DNA of 64,000 nucleotides from HRBIN35 sp036741875 (lineage in GTDB: Bacteria > Patescibacteriota > Minisyncoccia > UBA6257 > HR35): contig DAINRM010000003.1 of the NCBI GenBank assembly GCA_036741875.1, positions 1-64,000 of the forward strand. The letters are read 5' to 3'. The notes under the pieces are model-generated. The model saw only the letters and a list, made by a program, of their open reading frames with translations, searched no databases and was not told the origin of the DNA. Shown in pieces: positions 25,128 through 33,905 of this stretch (within the stretch, counting starts at the first letter, position 1; the number at the start of each line of letters is the position of its first letter). Position numbers and translations under genes: made by a program.

Positions 25128-26865
25128 GGATAAAAAAATTTATCTAATTGCTAATATTATACCATTAATTACGTTGCCTCCCAACTCTCCTGATTACTTT
25201 ACCTATTTTACCGAAAAGACTATAAATAAAGGAAACATTGTTGAAATTGATTTTAGAAAAAAGAAGGTTTTAGGTATTGTTTATGAAATAAAAAGTTTAG
25301 AAAAGGTAAGAAAAGATATTTTAGAAATTTTACCTAAAATTAAAAAGGTTTTAAGGGTTGTTAAAGAAAAGAGTCTTATTGACGAAGATGAGTTTGAATT
25401 TGCTAAATTCTTGTCTAATTATTTTGGTTTTTCCTATTCTTCTGTTTTTAATTTTTTTTTCTTTCCTTCAAAAAAATTTTTAGATTTAAATTTTGAAGAG
25501 ATTAAACTAAAGAAAAAAAGAGATTTTAAGATTAATTTTTTTGAAAATTTGAACTCAAAAATATTAAGAAAAAAAAGAAGTTTAATCATTGTTCCTGAAA
25601 AAAGTTTTTCTAAAGAAGTTGAAGAGTTTTTAAAAAAAGAAGGTGTCTCTTATAAAATCTTCATTCCTCCATGGAGCAAAAACAAAATTGAAGAAATTTC
25701 AAGGGAACTTATTGAGAATAAAAAAATTGCCTTAATTATTTCTAAAAATTTGATTTTTTTGCCCTGGAAAAATATAGATCAAATAGTAGTTTATCGAGAA
25801 GGAAGTTTTTTCTACTATGACTCTTTTAAAAAAATAAATTTTGATTATCGAGAAATAATTAAAAAACTATCTGAAATAAAAAAAATCGAACTAACTTTTA
25901 TAGATAAATTTCCTAGTTTAGAAAAAATAAAAGCTTTAAAAATAAAACCTTCATTAAATTTAAAATTCAATGTCTTAAACAGTTTAGATGAAGCCCTGCA
26001 AAGCATTAAAAATTTTTCAAGGGTTATTATCTTTCTTCCGCAAAAAATTTCTTCAGTAGTAAGATGCTTAAATTGTTTTAATTTGCTTAAATGCCCCAAA
26101 TGTGAAGGTAATCTTTTTTTTGACGAAGGAAAATTTTTTTGTTTTCAATGTCTTAAAGAAGTTAGATTAGAAAAAAATGAATGTCCTTTTTGTTTAAAAC
26201 CCCTAGAAATATCTTTTAAAAAAATAGGTGCTAGAGTTTTATATGAATATCTTAAAAAAAATTATCATGAGGTTTATTTAGTAGAAAAAAAAGGTAAAAA
26301 GTTTTTTGAAAATATTGAAAAAAAAGAAAGATTTATTCTTTTAGGAAGTTTAAGTTTAATTTCTGGTTATTTAAAAGAAGCTGATGTTTCTTATTTCTTT
26401 AATTTTGAAAATTTTTATCTCTCCTCGGATCCCTTTTTAAGAGAAAAGTATTTAAGAATTTTGAATTTTTTAAAGGAAAAAACAAAAAGAGTATTTTTAA
26501 TTTCTTCAATAAGAAATCCTGAATGGGAAAAGTCTTTTTTAGAAGGTGATTACATAGAAAAACTTCTTAAAGAAAGGGAACTTCTTCGGTTAAATCCTTT
26601 TTACAAAGTAATTAAGCTTATTAAAAGTTCAAGTAATTTTTATCTTCTTCAAAATAATATGGTTAAAATTTCTAAAGAACTTAAAGAAAAAATTAAAGGA
26701 AAGGATGTAGAAGTTTTAGGACCTATTTTTTCTAAACCTTATCGGATAAAAAAAAGATTTTTCTTAGAAATAATTCTCAGAAGTCAAAAAGAAGAAATAA
26801 AAATAAGAGAAATTGTAAAAGAGTATGGTTTTGAAAAAATTAAAATTAATCCTTTAGAGATTTAA
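25126..26865 (+). CDS. PriA-like protein without helicase ATP-binding motif
   Basis: 579 residues from the ATG at 25126 (an open frame of 12 codons upstream lies antisense to mreB and is not used). The N-terminus (IYLIANIIPLITLP...DYFTYF) matches the PriA 3'-DNA-binding domain. The middle has lost the Walker A GxTGSGKT. The paired zinc motifs of PriA remain: CLNCFNLLKCPKC and CFQC...CPFC (about 310-360), and the C-terminal domain follows. PriA (about 730 residues in other bacteria) restarts stalled forks. Here a DNA-binding scaffold without helicase activity is inferred. The 3' end overlaps adk by 12 bases. Confidence 0.75.
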   Translation: MDKKIYLIANIIPLITLPPNSPDYFTYFTEKTINKGNIVEIDFRKKKVLGIVYEIKSLEKVRKDILEILPKIKKVLRVVKEKSLIDEDEFEFAKFLSNYFGFSYSSVFNFFFFPSKKFLDLNFEEIKLKKKRDFKINFFENLNSKILRKKRSLIIVPEKSFSKEVEEFLKKEGVSYKIFIPPWSKNKIEEISRELIENKKIALIISKNLIFLPWKNIDQIVVYREGSFFYYDSFKKINFDYREIIKKLSEIKKIELTFIDKFPSLEKIKALKIKPSLNLKFNVLNSLDEALQSIKNFSRVIIFLPQKISSVVRCLNCFNLLKCPKCEGNLFFDEGKFFCFQCLKEVRLEKNECPFCLKPLEISFKKIGARVLYEYLKKNYHEVYLVEKKGKKFFENIEKKERFILLGSLSLISGYLKEADVSYFFNFENFYLSSDPFLREKYLRILNFLKEKTKRVFLISSIRNPEWEKSFLEGDYIEKLLKERELLRLNPFYKVIKLIKSSSNFYLLQNNMVKISKELKEKIKGKDVEVLGPIFSKPYRIKKRFFLEIILRSQKEEIKIREIVKEYGFEKIKINPLEI

Positions 26866-27468
26866 TTTACTTTTAACCTCTTCCCAAATTCTTTTATGAA
26901 CCTCTTTGACATTTCCTTCTCCATTAATTTCTTTTATTTCTCCTCTTTTTTTCAAAAAATTAATAGCGGGTAAAGTATACTTTTTAAAAAACTCAAGTCT
27001 TATTCTAATTTTTTCTTCTACATCTAAATTGTCTTCTCTTTTTCTTAAAAGAGCTCTTTTAAAAACTTCTTCTTCACTTATTTTGAGATAAATAAAAAGA
27101 TAATTTAATTTTAACTTTTTAACTAGGTTAAGATAAGTTTTGGCTTCTTTGATGCTTCGAGGACCGCCTAAAATAATAAGGCTTTTTTTGTTATCTAAGT
27201 TTTTCTCTATTCTGTTTTTCATAAGATAAGAAACTAAATCAAAAGAAACAAGTCTTCCACTAAATCTATTTTCTTTTTCCTTTTTAATGTTAATATTTTT
27301 CTTCCCTACTTTTAAATAGTTCTTTTTATAACTTTTGAAAAATTCATCTAAAACCTCCGAAACATTTATTTTTTTAGCTTTAAGTTTTTTAGCTAAAAGT
27401 GAAGCTTGTGTATCTTTACCAGAAGCAGGTTCTCCTGTTAAAAAAACTACGATTTTTTTAAATTTCAT
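26854..27468 (-). CDS. adk: adenylate kinase family nucleotide kinase
   Basis: A 204-residue P-loop kinase with GEPASGKDTQA, GGPRSIKEA (in place of DGFPR), and RALLRKREDN near 145 for ATP binding; the large LID insertion is absent. Position after secY is the standard adk place in the spc operon, so ATP + AMP to 2 ADP is the likely reaction, though a UMP/CMP-kinase-like specificity cannot be excluded. It is the last gene of the ribosomal cluster: infA, rpmJ, rpsM, rpsK, rpsD, rpoA and rplQ do not follow. Confidence 0.85.
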   Translation of the reverse strand: MKFKKIVVFLTGEPASGKDTQASLLAKKLKAKKINVSEVLDEFFKSYKKNYLKVGKKNINIKKEKENRFSGRLVSFDLVSYLMKNRIEKNLDNKKSLIILGGPRSIKEAKTYLNLVKKLKLNYLFIYLKISEEEVFKRALLRKREDNLDVEEKIRIRLEFFKKYTLPAINFLKKRGEIKEINGEGNVKEVHKRIWEEVKSKLNL

Positions 27469-28732
27469 ATCTTCTTAAGGAAATTTCAGCTTCTACTTGT
27501 TTGATTGTTTCTAGGGCTACAGAAATTAAAATAAGAAGTGAGGTTCCTCCTATAGCTAAATATTGTGTTTGGGTAAGATAAGAAGTAAGGTAGGGTAAAA
27601 TAGCTATAAAACCTAAAAATATACCACCAAAAAAATTTATTTTATTAATAGAGTCAGTTAAATATTTTTCGGTTTCTTTTCCTGGTCTAATTCCTGGAAT
27701 AAAAACACCACTTCTTTGAAGATTTTTAGAAATTTCTTCTGGATTAAAAACTGTATGGGTGTAAAAATAAGTAAAGCCGAAAACTAAGAAGAAATAAACA
27801 AAAATAAAAATAAAAGGATTATTTAAAATTTTAATTAATTCTCCAGCAAAATAATTCAAAAATTCCAATTTAAAAAGATATAAAAATTGAGCTAAAGTTT
27901 GTGGAAAAGCAATAAAAGCCAAAGCAAAGAAAATAGGAATCACGCCTGCTTGCGTTATTTTTAAAGGAAGATAAGTTGAAGCACCACCATATATTCTTAT
28001 TCCCGCTACTCTTTTAGGAGAAACAAGAGGTATTCTTTTTTCTGCTTCATTGATAAAAGTAACTAAAACTATTAAAGAAAAAGCTAGAATAAGAAAAGGT
28101 ATGTAAATTAAGAATTTTTCATAAGTAAAGGTTGTAAAAAATAAAAATAATGAACCAGCAAGAGAAGAAATGATACCTGTAAAAACAATTAAAGAAATAC
28201 CATTTCCAAGTTTTTGTTCAGTAATAAGTTCGCCAATCCACATAATAATAAGAGAGCCAACAGTCAAAATAAAAGCATCTCTCAAGATTTCAAAAAAAGA
28301 TTCAAAAACAACTAAATTATTTAAACTTAAAAGGTTAAGAAAACCTATTCCTTGGATAAAGGAGATAACAGCAGTAAGATATCTGGTATATTGATTTATT
28401 TTGTATCTTCCATATTCACCTTCTTCATGATAAAGTTTTTTAAGTTTAGGAACAACAGAAGTTAGAAGTTGAATAATAATTGAAGCAGTAATATAAGGGC
28501 TTACACCTAAAAGAGCTATAGAAGCATTAGCCAAAATACCTCCAGAAAAAATATTAAGAAGCCCTAAAAATTGGTTGGCTGAAAAAAGTTCTTTATATCT
28601 TTCTAAATCGACATCTGGTAGAGGAATATGAGCAAAAAATCTATAAATAAAAAGTAAAAGTAAGATAATCAAAAATCTTTTTCTAAGATCCTTTATTTTA
28701 AAAAGATTAACAAAAGCTTTAAAAAACTTCAT
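27458..28732 (-). CDS. secY: preprotein translocase subunit SecY
   Basis: A 424-residue ten-helix protein, the protein-conducting channel. Family blocks are visible: FAHIPLPDVD at the first loop, FSGG (plug region), the cytoplasmic EEGEYGRYKINQYTRYLT, and FNPEEISKNLQRSG with PGIRPGKETEKYL. Overlaps adk by 11 bases and rplO by four, and keeps the classical spc order. Confidence 0.97.
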   Translation of the reverse strand: MKFFKAFVNLFKIKDLRKRFLIILLLLFIYRFFAHIPLPDVDLERYKELFSANQFLGLLNIFSGGILANASIALLGVSPYITASIIIQLLTSVVPKLKKLYHEEGEYGRYKINQYTRYLTAVISFIQGIGFLNLLSLNNLVVFESFFEILRDAFILTVGSLIIMWIGELITEQKLGNGISLIVFTGIISSLAGSLFLFFTTFTYEKFLIYIPFLILAFSLIVLVTFINEAEKRIPLVSPKRVAGIRIYGGASTYLPLKITQAGVIPIFFALAFIAFPQTLAQFLYLFKLEFLNYFAGELIKILNNPFIFIFVYFFLVFGFTYFYTHTVFNPEEISKNLQRSGVFIPGIRPGKETEKYLTDSINKINFFGGIFLGFIAILPYLTSYLTQTQYLAIGGTSLLILISVALETIKQVEAEISLRRYEI

Positions 28733-29163
28733 CTTATCTCGCTTTGGCTTTTTTTAATTTCCTCTAAAGCTTTTTTAGAAAAAATTAATTCTTTAGAAAA
28801 AATTAATGGTTTTGTCAGTGTCCCCTTGCCTAAGATTTTGATTTTAAAGGTTTTCCAACTTTTAGGAATCTTAATTATTTTTCTTTCTTGAAGACTTTTA
28901 AAATCAACAAATTCTTTTTCCTTAAAACCCTTATCTATTTTTTCTAAATTAACTTCAATAATTTTTCTCTCAATTCTTTTGTTACCAACTCCTCGAAGTT
29001 TGGGGAATTTTAAAATAACATCTCTTAAAGCTGGTCTAATTTTAGCACCAGCTCGCGCTTTTTGTCCTTTTATTCCTCTTCCTGAATAATTTCCCCTTTT
29101 TCCGCCTCTACCGATTCTTTTGCTTTTCTTTAACTTAAAATTAATTTGATGTATTTGTACCAT
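28729..29163 (-). CDS. rplO: 50S ribosomal protein uL15
   Basis: 144 residues, normal length. The Gly/Arg-rich N-terminal extension (SKRIGRGGKRGNYSGRG and KGQKARAG) that penetrates 23S rRNA is intact, followed by the globular domain. It follows rpsE directly with a 23-base overlap; the rpmD (uL30) gene that normally lies between is absent. Confidence 0.96.
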   Translation of the reverse strand: MVQIHQINFKLKKSKRIGRGGKRGNYSGRGIKGQKARAGAKIRPALRDVILKFPKLRGVGNKRIERKIIEVNLEKIDKGFKEKEFVDFKSLQERKIIKIPKSWKTFKIKILGKGTLTKPLIFSKELIFSKKALEEIKKSQSEIR

Positions 29164-29653
29164 TTTTTGTTTTAATTTTTAATAAGTCTTTTAATTTTAT
29201 CTTATTTTCATAAGTTTTTGACAGTTTTTCTAAAGCTTTAATAGTAGCTAAAGCATTAACAAGGTTATTTTTAGTAACTCCTAAAATTTTTGAAGAAACA
29301 TCTGTATAGCCAGCTAGATAAAGAACAGATCTGACTACACTTCCAGCAATAAGTCCTTTACCGGGTTTAGCAGGTTTTATTAAAACTTTAGCACTTTTAT
29401 ATTTTGCTTCTACTTCAAAAGGAACAGTACCATTTACAATAGGAACTTTAACGAGACTCTTCATTGCTTCATTAACTGCTTTTCTTATAGCTTCGGAAGT
29501 ATCATAACCCTTACCAATACCTAAACCTACCTCGCCATTTCGATTTCCTACAACAACAACTGCTCTAATTCTTAAAGTTTTACCTCCTTCAGTTACTTTT
29601 GCTACCCTAGCTAAATCAATAACAATTTGTTCGTAACCAGATTTTTCAACCAT
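29141..29653 (-). CDS. rpsE: 30S ribosomal protein uS5
   Basis: 170 residues. The dsRNA-binding-like N-terminal domain with VVVGNRNGEVGLGIGKGYD and the C-terminal domain with KPGKGLIAGSVVRSVLYLAG are both present. uS5 lines the mRNA entry channel and affects accuracy. Four bases follow rplR. Confidence 0.97.
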   Translation of the reverse strand: MVEKSGYEQIVIDLARVAKVTEGGKTLRIRAVVVVGNRNGEVGLGIGKGYDTSEAIRKAVNEAMKSLVKVPIVNGTVPFEVEAKYKSAKVLIKPAKPGKGLIAGSVVRSVLYLAGYTDVSSKILGVTKNNLVNALATIKALEKLSKTYENKIKLKDLLKIKTKNGTNTSN

Positions 29654-29657
29654 TAAT

Positions 29658-30014
29658 TTAAAATTCTATACCTTTTTCTCTTAATTTTTCGGCAAAAATT
29701 TTTATTCGACCTTTATAACTAAAACCACCTCTATCAAAAACAATTTTATTAATTTGTTTTTCTTTAAGCCTTTCAGCTAAAATCTCAGCTAATTTAGAAA
29801 TTTTTTCTTTTCGAGAAACTTTTAAATCTCTAAATTCTAAGGTAGAAGCAGAAACAAGCGTTCTTCCTTGAGTATCATCAATAACTTGAGTATATAAATG
29901 ATTATTTGATCTAAAAACGCTAAGTCTTGGTCTTTCCGGTGTTCCTGAAATTTTCTTTCTAATTCTTAAATGCCTTCTTATTCTTCTATCCTTTTTGCTT
30001 TCTTTTTTTTTCAT
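29658..30014 (-). CDS. rplR: 50S ribosomal protein uL18
   Basis: 118 residues with a very basic N-terminus (KKKESKKDRRIRRHLRIRKK), RPRLSVFRSNNHLYTQVI and the C-terminal FDRGGFSYKGRIK blocks. uL18 binds 5S rRNA with uL5. One base after rplF. Confidence 0.97.
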   Translation of the reverse strand: MKKKESKKDRRIRRHLRIRKKISGTPERPRLSVFRSNNHLYTQVIDDTQGRTLVSASTLEFRDLKVSRKEKISKLAEILAERLKEKQINKIVFDRGGFSYKGRIKIFAEKLREKGIEF

Positions 30015-30015
30015 G

Positions 30016-30573
30016 TTACTTTCCTAATTTTTTAACTGGTTTAGTAGGAATAAATTCGCCCTCGTACATAAAACCCTTTAAGTGATATCTGTCTGCAGGT
30101 TTTAAAGCTTTTATTTTAGCAGCAAAATTGCCAACTTTCTCTTTTTCGATGCCCTTAATGTAAATTAAAAATCTTCCTTTTTCTCCTTTTACTTCTACTT
30201 CAAGATCTCGAGGAATTTCAATTGTCACTGGATGAGAAAAACCTAGCTTGAAAAAAATTTCCCTTCCTTTAACTTCAGCAAAATAACCTAATCCTTGTAA
30301 AATAAGAGTCTTAACAAATCCTTGAGTAACTCCGATAATTTTATTTTGAAGCAATGCTCTCAATGTTCCCCAAAGAGCTCTTGTTTTTTTATCCAATTCA
30401 TCAACTTTGGGAAGGATTTTAATTTCTCCATTTTCGAAAACTAAATTAAAAACATTTTTAGGATAAAGAAAATTTGTTTCTCCTTTAGGACCCCTTATTT
30501 TTAAAATGCCATCAATTTCTTCAATTTTAACTTCTTGAGGAATTTTAATTGGTTTTTTACCTATTTTTGACAT
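30016..30573 (-). CDS. rplF: 50S ribosomal protein uL6
   Basis: 185 residues made of the two repeated uL6 domains; MSKIGKKPI at the start and YHLKGFMYEGEFI near the end are diagnostic. uL6 sits near the factor-binding site and sarcin-ricin loop. Shares one base with rpsH. Confidence 0.97.
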   Translation of the reverse strand: MSKIGKKPIKIPQEVKIEEIDGILKIRGPKGETNFLYPKNVFNLVFENGEIKILPKVDELDKKTRALWGTLRALLQNKIIGVTQGFVKTLILQGLGYFAEVKGREIFFKLGFSHPVTIEIPRDLEVEVKGEKGRFLIYIKGIEKEKVGNFAAKIKALKPADRYHLKGFMYEGEFIPTKPVKKLGK

Positions 30574-30971
30574 TAATAAATTTCACAAATAACTTCGCCG
30601 CCTAATTTTCTTCTTTTAGCCTCAATATCGGTCATCACACCTCGAGAAGTAGAAATAATTCTAAAACCAAAACCACTTCTTACTGGTTTAAAATCTCTAT
30701 AACCCATATAAACTCTTCTTCCTGGTTTAGAAACTCTTACAAGATTTTCAATTAGAGGCTCACCGTTTTCGTCATACTTTAAAGTTAAAACTATAAATTT
30801 CTTGCCGTTTTCTTCTTTAACCTTAAAATCTTGGATAAGTTCTTTTTCTTTTAAAATTTTTGAAATAGCTAATTTCATCTTTGAATAAGGAACTTCAATC
30901 TTCTTTTTCTTCACGCGCAAAGCATTTCTAATTCTTGTTAAAAAGTCAGCTATCGGATCAGTCATTACCAT
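30573..30971 (-). CDS. rpsH: 30S ribosomal protein uS8
   Basis: 132 residues. TDPIADFLTRIRNA at the N-terminus and STSRGVMTDIEAKRRKLGGE at the C-terminus identify it. The second ATG (MTDPIAD, 30965) is as likely a start as the first. uS8 organises the 16S central domain; in other bacteria it also represses the spc operon. Confidence 0.97.
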   Translation of the reverse strand: MVMTDPIADFLTRIRNALRVKKKKIEVPYSKMKLAISKILKEKELIQDFKVKEENGKKFIVLTLKYDENGEPLIENLVRVSKPGRRVYMGYRDFKPVRSGFGFRIISTSRGVMTDIEAKRRKLGGEVICEIY

Positions 30972-30972
30972 T

Positions 30973-31158
30973 TTACCAACTTGCTTTTTTAAGCCCGGGA
31001 ATTTCTCCCCGATGAGCCATTTCTCTTAAACAAATTCGACACAAATTAAAATCTCTAAAATAACCTCTTGTTCTTCCACAGCGAAAGCAAAAATTTCTTT
31101 TTCTTGTTTTAAATTTTGGTTCTTTTTTCCAACGCTCTATTTGTGCTTTGCTTGGCAT
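30973..31158 (-). CDS. rpsN: 30S ribosomal protein uS14, zinc type
   Basis: 61 residues, the short zinc-binding form: CFRC and CRIC pairs separated by 12 residues hold one zinc, followed by LREMAHRGEIPGLKKASW. It binds the 3' major domain of 16S rRNA. Normal position between rplE and rpsH; one base shared with rplE. Confidence 0.97.
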   Translation of the reverse strand: MPSKAQIERWKKEPKFKTRKRNFCFRCGRTRGYFRDFNLCRICLREMAHRGEIPGLKKASW

Positions 31159-31709
31159 TATTTTTTAATAGGAAAACCTAAGACCTCCCAAAGTTTTAGG
31201 TTTTCTTCTTTTGTTTTGCCCGAAGCGACTAAATTTACTTCAAAACCAAAGCTATATTTAATTTTATCAGAAATTGTCTCCGGAAAGACATTTGCCTCTT
31301 TAAGACCTAAATTAATGTTTCCCTTAACATCAAAATTTTTAGATGTTAAACCTTTAAAATCTTTAGCTCGAGGAAGAGCATAAGTCAAAAGCCTCTCTAT
31401 AAAATCTAAAAGTCTCTTTTTTCTAAGAGTGACTAAAAGAGCTACAGGCATTCCTTTTCTTAACTTAAAACCAGCTACAGATTTTTTAGCTAAAACAACT
31501 TTAGGTTTTTGACCGGTTATCATAGAAAGAATAAAACTGGCATCTTCAATAATTCTTTCTTTATTTTCCGGAGAATTAGCAACCATTTTACCTATGCCAA
31601 TTTGAACTATTCCTTTAACAGGTCTAGGCACCCTTAAATCATTTTCTATCTTAAGCTCTTCTTTAAGTTTGGGAATTATTTCTTTATAAAAACTTTCTTT
31701 TAAAGCCAT
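31158..31709 (-). CDS. rplE: 50S ribosomal protein uL5
   Basis: 183 residues. VQIGIGKMVAN, TGQKPKVVLAKKSVAGFKLRKG-like and FSYGFEVN-type blocks identify uL5, which links 5S rRNA to the central protuberance and P-site tRNA. Two bases after rplX. Confidence 0.96.
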   Translation of the reverse strand: MALKESFYKEIIPKLKEELKIENDLRVPRPVKGIVQIGIGKMVANSPENKERIIEDASFILSMITGQKPKVVLAKKSVAGFKLRKGMPVALLVTLRKKRLLDFIERLLTYALPRAKDFKGLTSKNFDVKGNINLGLKEANVFPETISDKIKYSFGFEVNLVASGKTKEENLKLWEVLGFPIKK

Positions 31710-31711
31710 TT

Positions 31712-32020
31712 TTAAATTGATTTATTACATTTTTTACAATATCTGACCTTCTTTTCTCTTTCAAACTTAAAACCTACTTTAGTAGGCTTTGAACATGATG
31801 GACAAATTAGTCTCACATTAGCCCAGGAAAGAGGAGCAGGTATTTCAACAATTTTTCCTTTTTCCCCAACTCTTTTAGGTTTAAGATGCTTTTTGACTAA
31901 ATTAACTCCTTCAACAATAATTCTTGCCTCTTTAGGAATAACTTTAATCACTTTCCCTTTCTTTCCTTTATCTTTACCTTTCACAATTAAAACTGTATCT
32001 CCTTTTTTTATTTTTTGCAT
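31712..32020 (-). CDS. rplX: 50S ribosomal protein uL24 with zinc ribbon
   Basis: 102 residues from the ATG at 32020; an upstream in-frame TTG overlaps rplN and is less likely. The KOW motif is near the N-terminus (IKKGDTVLIVKGKDKGKKG). The C-terminal half carries CPSC and CKKC, a zinc ribbon present in some bacterial L24. It starts assembly of the large subunit. One base after the rplN stop. Confidence 0.96.
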   Translation of the reverse strand: MQKIKKGDTVLIVKGKDKGKKGKVIKVIPKEARIIVEGVNLVKKHLKPKRVGEKGKIVEIPAPLSWANVRLICPSCSKPTKVGFKFEREKKVRYCKKCNKSI

Positions 32021-32021
32021 T

Positions 32022-32390
32022 TTAAACAAGTTCGACAGCTAAATTAGCGATCTTGTCATAACCTAATTCCTTAATTTCTCTTGGTATAGGACCAAAAATT
32101 CTTGTTCCATAAATATCTTTATCTCCTTTCAAAATCACACAAGCATTTTCCTCAAATCTTATATAAGTACCATCTTTTCTTTTAAAAGGTTTTTTCTGTC
32201 TAACTACCAAACATCTTACTACCATTCCTTTTTGAATTTCTCTTCTTGGCTCAGCTTCTTTGACAGAACAAGTAATAATATCACCAATTTCTGCATAACG
32301 AGCATTTCCTTTACCAACAATACCAATACATTGAAGCTTGATAGCTCCAGAATTATCTGCACATTTTAAAATTGTTCTTCTTTGGATCAT
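32022..32390 (-). CDS. rplN: 50S ribosomal protein uL14
   Basis: 122 residues, standard length. IQRRTILKCADNSGAIKLQC at the start and GTRIFGPIPREIKE near the end are diagnostic. uL14 forms an inter-subunit bridge. ATGA overlap with rpsQ. Confidence 0.98.
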   Translation of the reverse strand: MIQRRTILKCADNSGAIKLQCIGIVGKGNARYAEIGDIITCSVKEAEPRREIQKGMVVRCLVVRQKKPFKRKDGTYIRFEENACVILKGDKDIYGTRIFGPIPREIKELGYDKIANLAVELV

Positions 32391-32632
32391 TTTTCTTCTT
32401 TTTTAATAATTTTTACTAAGCGCCACCTTTTAAGTTTAGAAATTGGTCTTGTTTCTTCAATTAAAACTACATCACCTTTACGAGATTCTTCTTTTTCGTC
32501 ATGTACGTAATACTTGGTTCGATGACGATAATATTTTTTATAAAGAGGATGCTTTATTAAAGTCTCGCTGATAATCACTCTTGTTTTTTGCATCTTGTCT
32601 GAAATAACTTTACCAACAACTTTTTTTCTCAT
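32387..32632 (-). CDS. rpsQ: 30S ribosomal protein uS17
   Basis: 81 residues, OB fold: KVVGKVISDKMQKTRVI, then YRHRTKYYVHDE and the ISKLKRWRLVKI end. Binds 16S helices 7 and 11. Overlaps both neighbours by four bases. Confidence 0.96.
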   Translation of the reverse strand: MRKKVVGKVISDKMQKTRVIISETLIKHPLYKKYYRHRTKYYVHDEKEESRKGDVVLIEETRPISKLKRWRLVKIIKKEEK

Positions 32633-32823
32633 TTTTGTCTTAGTTTTTCATTAATGACCGTAAGAACTCTAGCTAAATCTTTTCTTGCAAATTTTAAAAG
32701 ATGTGGTTTATCTAATTTTTTCAAAACTTTCATCATTTTCAATTCTTGAATTTTCCTTCTTAACTCTTTTTCCAACTTTCTAAGTTCTTCGATTGTTTTT
32801 TCTCTAAGTTCTTTAGCTTTCAT
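32629..32823 (-). CDS. rpmC: 50S ribosomal protein uL29
   Basis: 64 residues from the ATG at 32823 (MKAKELREKTIEEL); a GTG three codons earlier overlaps rplP and is less likely. Two helices with the typical KFARKDLARVLTVINEK C-terminus. Located at the peptide exit, where it contacts SRP and trigger factor. Confidence 0.95.
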   Translation of the reverse strand: MKAKELREKTIEELRKLEKELRRKIQELKMMKVLKKLDKPHLLKFARKDLARVLTVINEKLRQK

Positions 32824-32824
32824 T

Positions 32825-33235
32825 TTATTCACTTACAATTTTTGTCCTTACCGAAAGTTTATGTTGGACCCTTTTAAGTAAGTTTTTAAGATCATCTTTA
32901 GGAAGACCAGCTACTTCAAACATTACTGTTCCTGGCTTAACAATAGCTACATAAGTTTCAACATCTCCTTTTCCGCCACCCATCCTTACTTCAGGAGGTT
33001 TTTTAGTTTTTGGTTTATGAGGAAAAATTCTTAACCAATATCTTCCTTTTTTACCTAAACCCCTTTTAAGTTCGTTTATAGCTGCTTCAATTTCTTTAGC
33101 ATCAACCATCTTTGTTTCCAAAGCTTTAAGACCCATTTCGCCAAAACTTAAAAGATGTCCTTTAGTAATAATTCTTCTCTTAAGAGATCTTCCTTTAAAA
33201 GCTTTTCGATACTTTAACTTTCTAGGCTGAAACAT
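32825..33235 (-). CDS. rplP: 50S ribosomal protein uL16
   Basis: 136 residues. FQPRKLKYRKAFKGR at the start, RRIITKGHLLSFGEMGLKAL, and RMGGGKGDVE are conserved features. uL16 is next to the A site and peptidyl-transferase centre. Overlaps rpsC by 14 bases. Confidence 0.97.
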   Translation of the reverse strand: MFQPRKLKYRKAFKGRSLKRRIITKGHLLSFGEMGLKALETKMVDAKEIEAAINELKRGLGKKGRYWLRIFPHKPKTKKPPEVRMGGGKGDVETYVAIVKPGTVMFEVAGLPKDDLKNLLKRVQHKLSVRTKIVSE

Positions 33236-33905
33236 TTTCTAAATAACCCTTTTTATCGCCCCTATAAAGCCAAACTTTAACACCATTAGTTCCATATTTT
33301 GTCATTATAACTTTAAAACCATAATCAATATCAGCTGTTAGTTTAGAAAGAGGAAGTTTGCCATAAGTAAGAGTTTCTTCTCTAGAAATATCAGCACCAT
33401 CTATTCTACCTGAAACTTTTATTTTTATTCCTTGAATTTCTTTAATTTCCTTAACTTGGTTGAGAATATTTTTCATAGCTGTTCTTGTTTTAACACCTTT
33501 TTCAATTTGAATAGCTATTTGTTCAGCAAGATACTGAGCATAAAGATAAGGTTTTTTAACTTCAACAACATTAATATCAAGAGAAGGATAGGAAAGTTTT
33601 GTTTTTTGAAAGAAGGGTTTAAGTACTTTTTCTAATCTTTTATAAAGATTTTTTAAATTTTGTCCATCTTTACCAACAATAATACCTGGTTTAGCAGCAT
33701 AAATTTCAACTTTACATTGATCTAAACTTTTTCTTTCAATTATGACATCAATAATTCCATGGCGAGGAAACATATTTTCTATTTCTTTTCTAATAAGATA
33801 GTCTGCTTGCAAAAAAATAGGATAATACTTACTAAAGAACCATCTCGATCTCCAATTTCTATTAATTCCTATTCTTAAAGCATATGGTGGTACTTTATGA
33901 CCCAT
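33222..33905 (-). CDS. rpsC: 30S ribosomal protein uS3
   Basis: 227 residues. MGHKVPPYALRIGINRNWRS at the start, a KH domain with KPGIIVGKDGQNL, and the C-terminal domain with KVSGRIDGADISREE and GVKVWLYRGD. uS3 lines the mRNA entry tunnel. Overlaps rplV by 11 bases. Confidence 0.97.
   Translation of the reverse strand: MGHKVPPYALRIGINRNWRSRWFFSKYYPIFLQADYLIRKEIENMFPRHGIIDVIIERKSLDQCKVEIYAAKPGIIVGKDGQNLKNLYKRLEKVLKPFFQKTKLSYPSLDINVVEVKKPYLYAQYLAEQIAIQIEKGVKTRTAMKNILNQVKEIKEIQGIKIKVSGRIDGADISREETLTYGKLPLSKLTADIDYGFKVIMTKYGTNGVKVWLYRGDKKGYLENVSA

Noticed and set aside
26854..27091. 61-codon plus frame opposite adk
   Set aside because: Shadow of the kinase gene; no start context or family similarity.
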